DNA from: Rhizomucor pusillus | Lineage: Eukaryota; Mucoromycota; Mucoromycetes; Mucorales; Lichtheimiaceae | Length of the DNA stretch: 64,000 nt | Assembly (NCBI GenBank): GCA_900175165.2 | Contig: FWWN02000646.1 | Span: forward strand, 164,226 to 228,225 | Reading direction: 5' to 3' | Part shown: piece after piece, positions 56,479-64,000 of the stretch | Layout: each line of letters begins with the position of its first letter | Numbering within the stretch: position 1 is the first letter of the stretch | Program-made: the position numbers and the translations under genes | The notes under the pieces: generated by a model | Database searches by the model: none | Told to the model about the DNA's origin: nothing | The model's input: only the letters and a program-made list of their open reading frames with translations

Positions 56479-59157
56479 ATGGTGCACGAACACTCTTCTC
56501 TGTCAGAATCACATGCTCCGACCGCGAAGGCAGGCGCCGAGCCGTGGCCCATCGCGGAACCATGCACAGACCAGGAAAAGCAACCGTTTCTTCGAGTACA
56601 AAAGCCACGACCAAAACTATTGAAGCGGCTATCCGGCCAGCATATCCTTACTCGCCAGAAACAGCACTCACAGCAGAGCGATGACGGTGTCGTCACTGTG
56701 CAACCCGCCACCTCGGGCCTTGAAGAATCAGCCGAGATTTCCGCCAAGAACGCATCTGTTCCAAACTACCAGCAGAAACCGGCCTTTGCGATATCGACTC
56801 CATCCATTACCATTGCGACTTGTCAAAAGGAAGTCATGACTACCACCACATTTCCGCCTGACAAAAAGAGTAAAGCAAAAAAGCATCGATCTGGCGAGAA
56901 AGCTGCTGAGGACGACGACACTCGCCTCCTCCAAGCAACGAAACCAACAACAAACAATGAAGAGCAGCAACAAACATTGCAGGATATACAAACAGTTAGG
57001 GGACGCCGTCGATCGTCTACCAGCTCACTGTATAGCATTTCATCATCAAGACGTAGCAGCATATCGTCATCCTCTGTGTTGCTGACTCCGGGAGGAGATA
57101 CGAGCCGCATTGATGCGAGGCATAAAAGCATGCCTACATGGCCGTCTCTGAGAGCCCTGGAAAGTTCCCATGAAAATAACGGGACCACTCTATTTGGAGT
57201 TCCGAGTACTGTCGCCGTAGCTTGCGGATACACAGTCGCGAACGACAAACGAAATCACGACTTCCATGCCATCTTCCGCAGTGTGCCTGATTCTGATTGT
57301 CTGATTGACGGTGAGTTTTGTTTTGTTTGGTAAACAAAGTTATCCAACGCCAATGATTCTTTTCTAACGTCCCAGCGAGCAGATTACGTGTGTGCTTTGC
57401 AGAAAGAGATATTACTACAAGGCCACATGTACGTTAGCGAGCACCATGTATGCTTCAAGTCTAACATATTTGGATACGTGACAAATGTAAGGGACCGATC
57501 CTTGAGGCCAGACCAATGTGTCACGTTTTAATGCTTTGGTTTTTTTCTCTACCAGCTCGTGATCGCTTTCAAGGACATTATTAGCATTGAGAAACGCATG
57601 ACTGCAAAGTTTATACCCAATGGGATCCAGATATCCACTTTGCATACCAAGGTACATGCATTGCGTTAATCTGTCAACAGCGTATCGTATAAACTGACGT
57701 GTTTCTAGCATTGTTTCGCGTCTTTGCTCTCTCGTGACCATACATATGATCAGCTGCATAAACTTTGGACAATGCATCACAAACGCGATGAAAACTCAAG
57801 GATGCTGCAGCCACATAGCCAAAGTGATTTCTCAATTGACGACAATGACGAGAAAATTGCGAGTGATGGACTTCACGAACAGTTGCTCACAGATACTTCC
57901 ACTTCTTCCAGCGAGCATCCTCTCAATGCGGACCATCATAACGACAGCGAAGAATGCCACCACAAAGCTGCAGAAATCAAGGATAGCATCAATGACCAGC
58001 ATCAACGCGTCGTGACAGCTTTGGATGCAACGTACCCAGGAAATGTTGAAGAATTTTTCCGGCTATTGTTCAAAAGAAAATTGATGAGCAGATTTCTCTC
58101 AAAATACGAAGGATGCAGAGGTATGTAAAAGAAACAACCGACGATGTTAGCTCAAAATGCAGTGTCAGCTCACGGTATCTATGCGTTCAGATATCCAGTT
58201 TGGAGAATGGAAAGATGGCCTGCGTAAATCTTCATATGAACAACGATTTGGCCGCTTTAGAGGTAATGCTTGTCTACTGCAATGCAGGCGTTTGAAAATT
58301 CTTGCTTCAATCGCTTTTACTAACGCAATCATATGGGTGAAAAAGATCTGTATATAAGGTGTGATCAGGAAGATAGACTTGTGGAGATGGATATACCGCG
58401 CACGGCAGTTATCGAGTCAAGCATCCGTCTACCAGAAACTCCTTTTGGATGTGCCGTGAATTGCCGAAGTCGCACCTGCATCTCAAAGTTGGAAGAGTGC
58501 CGCGTCAAAGTAGTTGTTACTTTCTACTTTGAGAACTCTTCAGAAGTAGCACACGACGGTAACAGATTTGAAAGCAAAGATGCAAATCTCTTGTCTAAAA
58601 CTCATTTCTTATTAGACGTAGTTGAAAGGGAAGCAGTGCTGCGGCAACGTGCGCTGTACAGTCGATTGCACAGAGTTCTGCAGAGAAAAGCAGCAAAGAA
58701 GCATTCGGAGAGACAAGAGATCGAAGCTCAAAAGATCGAAAAGACTATTGATATCCCCACAGATCTCACGAATGAGGCGAGCAAACGAATCTTGGGGATA
58801 CTCTCGCTAGTCTTTGTTGCTGCTACCGGTTTGATACAATTCCTTTTCCGAATACGAGCACCTCGAATCGTTCCCTTATGTATCATTGCACTGGTCGTCA
58901 CCAACGTCGTAATATCACTGCGGTTGTTGGATATTTCTATGCACCTAGGTCATACCAAATCTTCACGCGGGGAAACTACCAATATGAACGATAACATTTC
59001 GTTTTTTAGAGGATCTTCTCACTCGGAAGACCTGCAAATAGTAGAAGCAAAAATTAGACTGCTGCTGAGCAGTTTAACAGACATACAGAGCGATTTGCAT
59101 GTGCAGGCCCAGCAGCTACAGTTTCTCCATGCAGCTGAGAGTGTTGGATTAAAATAA
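56479..59157 (+). CDS. GRAM and VASt domain membrane protein, Lam/Ysp2-like
   Basis: Member of the Lam (yeast Ysp2/Lam4-6) / Aster (GRAMD1) group, ER-anchored proteins that move sterols at ER-plasma membrane contact sites. Start ATG 56479 (MVHEHSSLSESHAP). Residues 1-240 are disordered, Ser/Lys-rich. The GRAM domain follows: DFHAIFRSVPDSDCLIDDYV, LLQGHMYVSEHHVCFKSNIF, VIAFKDIISIEKRMTAKF. A linker leads to a VASt domain: VTALDATYPGNVEEFFRLLF, KRKLMSRFLSKYEGCRD, FGEWKDGLRKSSYEQRF. A late segment (ISKLEECRVKVVVTFYFE) and a membrane anchor ILGILSLVFVAATGLIQFLF with a second hydrophobic part follow. The tail after the membrane anchor carries a coiled coil. Five introns are inferred. Two within the VASt region (donors near 58124 and 58262) are chosen for frame, so that part is less certain. 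Stop lies 98 bp before NOP53. Confidence 0.85.
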
Positions 59158-59255
59158 ATATTGCTTGCTTTTTTATGCGGAGGCCGGAGGTGCAAAAAAA
59201 AAAGTTGGGAAAGATTTTTTTTTTTTGGGTCTTGTCTTTTGCTTTTTGGCTGACA

Positions 59256-60880
59256 ATGGCGAACGTAGCGATTGAACCAGCCGCTTTGAAGAAAGAAAAG
59301 AAAGGCCCGAAGCCTCAACCGAGCCGTAAAGGCAAAAAGGCATGGCGAAAGAATGTGGACATGACAGAAGTAGAAGAGGCCCTTGAAGCAAGCCGCACAG
59401 ACGAACGAGTTCGGTAAAGCTAACGACATGAGAGATTATGTTCTCGACAACTTAGACTTACAATTGTTTAAAGAGGCTCTTCTACGGCCAATCTCTCTGA
59501 TAATCAGCTTTTCACTCTTGATACCACAGGCGATTCTACAGGTTAGTAATGAGCATACAATCGGTCGATGGTTTACGAATGAAGCACTGATCCGGATCAT
59601 AATAGTCCGCAAGCAGCTCGCAAGGGAAAAGCAGCTTACAGCAGACATTATTCTTGCACAGCGATCGGCAGTACCAGCCATTCGAGCAAAAGCTCTTGAG
59701 CAGCCAAAGAAAGAATCAAAGCATGACAAGCAAAAGATCGAGCAGCTTGCCAAGCGTAAACTAGAAGGCGGATCACTAGACAAACCACAAAAGAAAGCAA
59801 AAGCAACAAATGAAAAGTACGATCTCTGGGGAGAAGGTGAGCTATATATATTCCCCTGTTAGCCAAGATCCACAAAGTACTGAGAAAGAAGAACAAATAG
59901 CACCAGTTCAGGAACAAGTCAGTGATTTTATCGAGCATACCAAGGAGCGAGAGATCAAGGTAAAGACCGAAGAGAAGTCTCTTATCTACATGGACATTGA
60001 TGTTGACGTTCGAAAACGTAGGCTCCATCATCTATGCAGAAGAAACCTGCTGCAGCGCAACACCAGCCGGCTGTCAGTGTTCCTCACCCCGGTGCATCGT
60101 ATAACCCTAGCCTGGAAGAATATCAAAAGTTGGTACAGCAGGCCGCCGAGATTGAGCAGAAGAAGGCGGATCTGCAAAAGCAAATTGATGAATACCTCTC
60201 TTACCGTGAGGAACTGGATGATCTCAAGGGCGAGCTCGACGACGTTGAAAGTGAAGAGGAAGAAGTTGATCCCGAAGATAAAGAAGCATTGGAAAAACTC
60301 AGAGCAGCAAAGAAAAAGAAGGAGGGTATTCGTAAGACCCGTGCACAACGTAATAAGCAAAAGCGCTTGAAGAGCGAGCGTGTCGAGCGCATCAAGAGGG
60401 ATCAATTGCGAAAACTACGACGACAGATCGATGAATGGACAGAAATAGAGAAAGGAATCAAAGAACGCATGGAGATATTGAAAGAACAGAATGAGTCGCG
60501 GCAGAAGCACAAAGAGGAAGCAGAGAAAGAGGGCAAAAAGCGTTTGGGTAAACATAAGGTTCAAGAAATGCCTGTTGATGTGCAGTTACCGGAGGACTTG
60601 AGCGATACCTTGAGACAATTGAAGGTTTGTATCATAGTCTTAACAGCAACGATTTTGATCATGTTTCTCACAAAGACTCTCGATTTCTTTTTTATTTATC
60701 TAGCCTGAAGGAGATATCTTACGTGAACGTTATGTCAGTTTCCAGAAACGAAACATCATTGAACCCAGAGTACCAGTCAAGCGCGAGAGAAAATACAAGC
60801 TCAAGGTATACGAAAAGCGATCCCACAAGAACTTCGATCTCGAAGAAGCCCGCAAAGCCAAGGCCAAGGCAGCCCTGTAA
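59256..60880 (+). CDS. NOP53: Ribosome biogenesis factor NOP53 (GLTSCR2/PICT1)
   Basis: Nucleolar factor for 60S subunit assembly; in yeast it recruits the exosome through Mtr4. Exons 59256-59413, 59474-59541, 59606-59836, 59868-59959, 60022-60624 and 60704-60880 give 442 aa. Landmarks: SRKGKKAWRKNVDMTEVEEALE at the N-terminus, SDNQLFTLDTTGD, KYDLWGE, SVPHPGASYNPSLEEYQKL, a long charged helical stretch rich in Lys/Glu, and the C-terminal VPVKRERKYKLKVYEKRSHK. The fourth exon boundary needs a 31-nt intron (59837-59867); the alternative, a 46-nt intron from GTACGA, keeps frame but removes the conserved YDLWG. Codons are A/G-rich, as expected of such Lys-rich proteins. It starts only 98 bp after the preceding stop, with poly-A and poly-T runs in between. 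Confidence 0.95.
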
Positions 60881-61477
60881 AGTATCCCTTAAAAGACATG
60901 GCAACTTTTCCGTTTTCTTTTCTATATCTCTGTATTTCATTTCTTTCTGTTTTACCTTTTTGCAAGCACATCTGATAAATCATCATTCATTATTGAGAGT
61001 CATTCTTTCTAGCAAAAATGTTTTCAATGATTACACGAGAAGGGAGAGGATACTTGCTCTCTGACAGTACCACGAATAAGTATATTCTTGCGGTCACCGA
61101 GCTTATCTGCTGATCTTATCCGATATTCATTCAGTGGTATAACCCGATGGCCCGTAATACGGTTCGTTCAATGGCTTACCATTGACATTTCTTTTGCTTC
61201 AACAAAGCTACTTGTTTTCACGCTTATATATCTGATGTTAAAATAGCAGTAGTATATATATGTAAATATGTAGACTAATGGCTCTATACTTTGTATTTTA
61301 GAAGCTGGGGAAAGATTTAATAATATATGTCAATAACGTCGCGGTGATTGCGGTTCTCCCCCGCGGAGGGGGAGGGGCGGACGGACCAAGACAAAAACAA
61401 AAAAAAGAGCGGACTTTTACTCTCTTGTGCTCTTTTCCTTCCTTCTATCACTAGAGGGTATTCAGGCTGGTACTGGC
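60881..61477. other. Intergenic, includes G-rich promoter element
   Basis: 597 bp between NOP53 and the FetB-like gene. AT-rich, then a G/C-rich stretch (CCCCCGCGGAGGGGGAGGGG near 61358-61377) shortly before the FetB-like start. Confidence 0.5.
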
Positions 61478-62636
61478 ATGGACACAAAGCAACCCTCATC
61501 AGAGTTGCTTGTGGGGTGGTCCAATGTTTGTGGATCCTCATTGTTTGTCGCCTTTGCTGGTCAGTGATCTACTAAAAACAAGTCTTTTCATGGCTTTGTA
61601 GCCACCAACTGAAAAAAGAAACTTTGCCCTTTTCCAGCTTACATCAGTCGGTCCCTGGAATTGAGATTAGAGATTCCGTTAATCGTTTCTGCCTTGCGAT
61701 GTGTATGCCAGTTGACGCTTATGGTGAATATAGCATCTCTCTCATTGGTGAAGGAATCAAACACTTATCCAATCAAATCATCCAGGGCCTGGTGCTGGAC
61801 GATGTTCTGCATGTGCACAATCCAAAAACCATTGCCCTCTTGACAGGTAAATGATCGCCTCCCAACGGGACAGAAAATGACAGCTTGCATTGAACAATAT
61901 CTTGTAGGCATTCTCATATTTTTAGGAACCTATGAAATCGTGTATCATCGATCCCAGCGTACATTCCGTGGACTGGTATGATCGCCCTGATCACTGTCCT
62001 GTGATCAATTGATGTCTGATAAGCATCAACTGATGTATGGTTTTATTGTAGTTCCCGACTATGTATGTCATACTGTTGATCAGCACCGTACTCGTTTCAT
62101 GCACGGGAGTGGCGTTCTCCTTGCAATCAACGCCTTTCTGGACACCAACTGTTTTCATCCCTGTGTTGGGCATGCTGCTTGGTAACTCTATGGGTAGCAT
62201 TGCAATGGCTATCCGAATATGCGTTGATACCATACAGTAAGAGTATTAGTGATATTAGGTTTGCGAATTTACTCACTGTTCTCTGCCTAGTACCCATGGT
62301 CCATTGCTGGAATCGAAACTAGCAATGGGTGCGTCGCGGTACGAAGCAGTAGCCCCTTTCGCTATCGAGGCAATCAGAACAGCTATGCTTCCGCAAATAA
62401 CCCAACTTAGCGTCATGGGAATGATTAATATCCCCGGAATGATGACCGGCCAGATACTTGCGGGATCGACTGTACAGGACGCCGTGATCTATCAAGAATG
62501 CCTCATGTTCATGGTAACGGCTAGCTGTGTACTTGGTGTATGCATGACCGTCAGTGCAAGTATCATATGCAGGAGTCGCAAAGAACAGAAAAATAAAAAT
62601 TCAAGGGCACATTCTCTTTCTAAAGCTAATGCATAA
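61478..62636 (+). CDS. FetB/ALS3-type (UPF0014) membrane protein
   Basis: Six exons (61478-61559, 61638-61723, 61786-61846, 61908-61975, 62052-62236, 62291-62636) give 275 aa. The family is the membrane partner of an ABC ATPase: bacterial FetB in iron export, plant ALS3 (with STAR1) in aluminium tolerance. Clear blocks: LRLEIPLIVSALRCVCQLTL, GTYEIVYHRSQRTFRGL, FWTPTVFIPVLGMLLGNSMG, SKLAMGASRYEAVAPFAIEA, LSVMGMINIPGMMTGQILAG. Six to seven hydrophobic segments are seen. The glycine-rich PGMMTGQ..GG and the M-G-M-I-N-I-P motif are intact. C-terminus is short and basic (RKEQKNKNSRAHSLSKANA). Likely metal homeostasis; substrate unknown. No matching ATPase gene is in the window. Confidence 0.9.
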
Positions 62637-63422
62637 TTTCTCACTTTAGGTTTGTATGATGCGACTGGTCGACAGCCATCACAGTATCCGCGCCGACCGT
62701 ATCAAGGACGCGCGATCATCATTCTTCAAAAGGATCTGCGCTGGTTTTCGTATCCTAATCCACCCATGCACTTGTTGCTTTTCCCGTCATCGACATCACG
62801 ATTAACTGCATATCGAATTTGGATTCCCCATCCCTACCCATCATAGAATCTCATTCCTCTCGCTCTCTTACACATAGCTGCTGCTTATCTCATTGTTCTT
62901 CTCCGCGCATCATGGCACATCAGAAGGTAATATCAAGACTGCATTGTTTTGATTGGCGTATGTACGCATCTATCCCGGAGGCTGAGTCGGCAGGATTATG
63001 CACCATTTGTTGGAAATATTAATCTCCCCGGGCCGTAACACTGAAAGCAACCTTTTTCTTCCACGTTTGACAATCTAGTCCGGAGAATGGATTTGGTGCG
63101 GTCTATTTACGTGGTACATGTATTCATGAGAATTTTATTCTTCCATAGTACGGTGGACTTCATCGTATAGCAAAGTTATTTTCGTTTCCACTATGTGTCA
63201 AACAACATCGACTGAAAAGTGGAAGAACTTGTTTGGGCCCTATCACTTTATGCTTGAAGATAATTTTGCTTGGCAAGCTTTTCCATTCTTGGTTTGTCAC
63301 GCGAAAGCTCAGGTGAAATTGTTCCAATGACAGCGATGTGTAGAAAGCAGAGAACGCCGATTTCTTACCAAGCATTTCGTTTCTTCCTTTCTCACCTTTC
63401 TCTTTTTACTACTCTGCACTTT
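62637..63422. other. Intergenic, no supported gene
   Basis: 786 bp between the FetB-like gene and the WW protein. ORFs 62652-62846 and 62819-63022 (plus) and 63160-63375 (minus) have no domain. CT-rich tract (about 63382-63416) precedes the next ATG. Confidence 0.5.
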
Positions 63423-63959
63423 ATGGGATTGTTTTCAAAGAAGTCTTCAAGTACACCGCAGCAGCTACCTCAAGACGCACCGCCGCCGTATCAAGCGTCT
63501 CCTCAGCCGCAAGCACAACCTCAATACGCTCCTCCCCCTCCACCTTCTCAACCTCAAAACCCTGATTCTCGACCGCTCGGCGAAGGCTGGATTAGCCAGT
63601 TCGACCCATCATCGCAGCGTTTCTTCTATGTTTACACACCAACAGCGCACCGACAATGGGAGCATCCAATGGACCGGCCCTTGGGTGCACCGGAACGAGG
63701 CTTCGGAGGAAGTAATTATGCAAGCCCTCAGCCTTATCCGTACCCGCAACAGCAACCCTACTATCCGCAGCAACAGCCTTATTATCCACAGTATCAACAG
63801 CAACCTGTAGTTATGGCGAATGGCCGCAGACCCGGCGGTGGAGGCATGGGTATGGCTGGAGCCGCTGCTTTGGGATTGGGTGCCGGTGCCCTCGGCTTCT
63901 TGGCTGCCGACGCCATTGCAGATGATTTTGGTGATAACGACTTTGGTGGCGACTTTTAA
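63423..63959 (+). CDS. WW-domain protein with Pro/Gln-rich and Gly/Ala-rich regions
   Basis: Single exon, 178 aa. Start MGLFSKKSSS (possible N-myristoylation, Gly at position 2); upstream in-frame sequence is CT-rich leader. Residues 10-48 are Pro/Gln-rich. One WW fold at about residues 50-85: LGEGWISQFDPSSQRFFYVY, then W-E-H-P, with the two signature Trp, the Phe-Phe-Tyr central strand and the final Pro. A Tyr/Pro/Gln-rich part follows (QQQPYYPQQQPYYPQ, possible self-binding ligand for WW domains). The C-terminus is Gly/Ala-rich (GMAGAAALGLGAGALGFLAA) and acidic (DFGDNDFGGDF). It resembles fungal WW-domain proteins with a glycine-zipper-like tail. Role unknown. The gene ends inside the window with 41 bp to the edge. 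Confidence 0.88.
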   Translation: MGLFSKKSSSTPQQLPQDAPPPYQASPQPQAQPQYAPPPPPSQPQNPDSRPLGEGWISQFDPSSQRFFYVYTPTAHRQWEHPMDRPLGAPERGFGGSNYASPQPYPYPQQQPYYPQQQPYYPQYQQQPVVMANGRRPGGGGMGMAGAAALGLGAGALGFLAADAIADDFGDNDFGGDF

Positions 63960-64000
63960 AGAGATAACATAGCATAGCGAAATGCATGTAAATTACTTAT

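Noticed and set aside
1..64000. tRNA, rRNA or CRISPR features
   Set aside because: I scanned for B-box-like GGTTCGAATCC motifs, paired acceptor stems and spaced direct repeats and found none convincing. Absence is by eye only.

Overview
The window is a stretch of a fungal nuclear genome, most likely Mucoromycota (a Mucorales-like mould). The genes are eukaryotic, with many short introns (mostly 50-80 nt, GT-AG, often with a CTAAC-like branch point), pyrimidine-rich leaders, TATAAAA-type promoters and small intergenic gaps. The gene set is fungal: a PAS kinase, the UPF0658 Golgi protein, NCS6, NOP53, a Lam-type GRAM/VASt protein and a secreted CE4 deacetylase. No bacterial operon, rRNA, tRNA or CRISPR feature was seen. 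Intron boundaries were deduced by hand from frame, splice motifs and family knowledge. Where I give a protein length, the exon sum was checked to be a multiple of three.

Left part (1-5.3 kb): gene-poor. It holds a frameshifted remnant of a zinc-knuckle repeat protein, one copy of a ~0.5 kb dispersed repeat and a degenerate ~68 bp tandem repeat. 5.3-12.8 kb: a dense run of minus-strand genes: SNW1/Prp45 splicing factor, a UBTD1/2-type ubiquitin-like protein, a phosphopantetheinyl transferase (Lys5/AASDHPPT type), a WWE-like unknown, a 100-aa protein ending in a CIIL prenylation box, and ribosomal protein uS2 (RPS0). 13.4-18.9 kb: TMX2-like ER thioredoxin, a bHLH-zipper factor and a coiled-coil protein; the last has a decayed, intron-containing partial copy just downstream. 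19-27.5 kb is sparse: a 40-aa CCHC zinc-knuckle microprotein gene and a chitin/polysaccharide deacetylase with an 8-nt microexon.

27.6-35.5 kb: a PAS-domain kinase, the second copy of the dispersed repeat, an NmrA-like NAD(P)-binding protein and a RING E3. 35.8-44 kb: three large minus-strand genes: a rhomboid-like/glycosyltransferase fusion, a UBA-UBX-leucine-rich-repeat fusion and the UPF0658 Golgi protein. 46-50 kb: two convergent genes that both carry an RVRF protein phosphatase 1 docking motif (one MYPT-like ankyrin protein, one Bni4/Afr1-type C-terminus). 50.8-55.3 kb: a 962-aa unrecognised helical protein, divergent from the tRNA 2-thiolation enzyme NCS6/CTU1. 56.5-64 kb: Lam/Ysp2-like sterol-transfer protein, ribosome-biogenesis factor NOP53, a FetB/ALS3-type membrane protein and a WW-domain protein.

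The most unusual items are the two multidomain fusions, the stand-alone zinc-knuckle microprotein, the decayed neighbour copy of the coiled-coil gene, the repeat pair that carries its own TATA box and small ORF, and several splicing oddities (GC-AG introns, microexons, introns near 30-40 nt).
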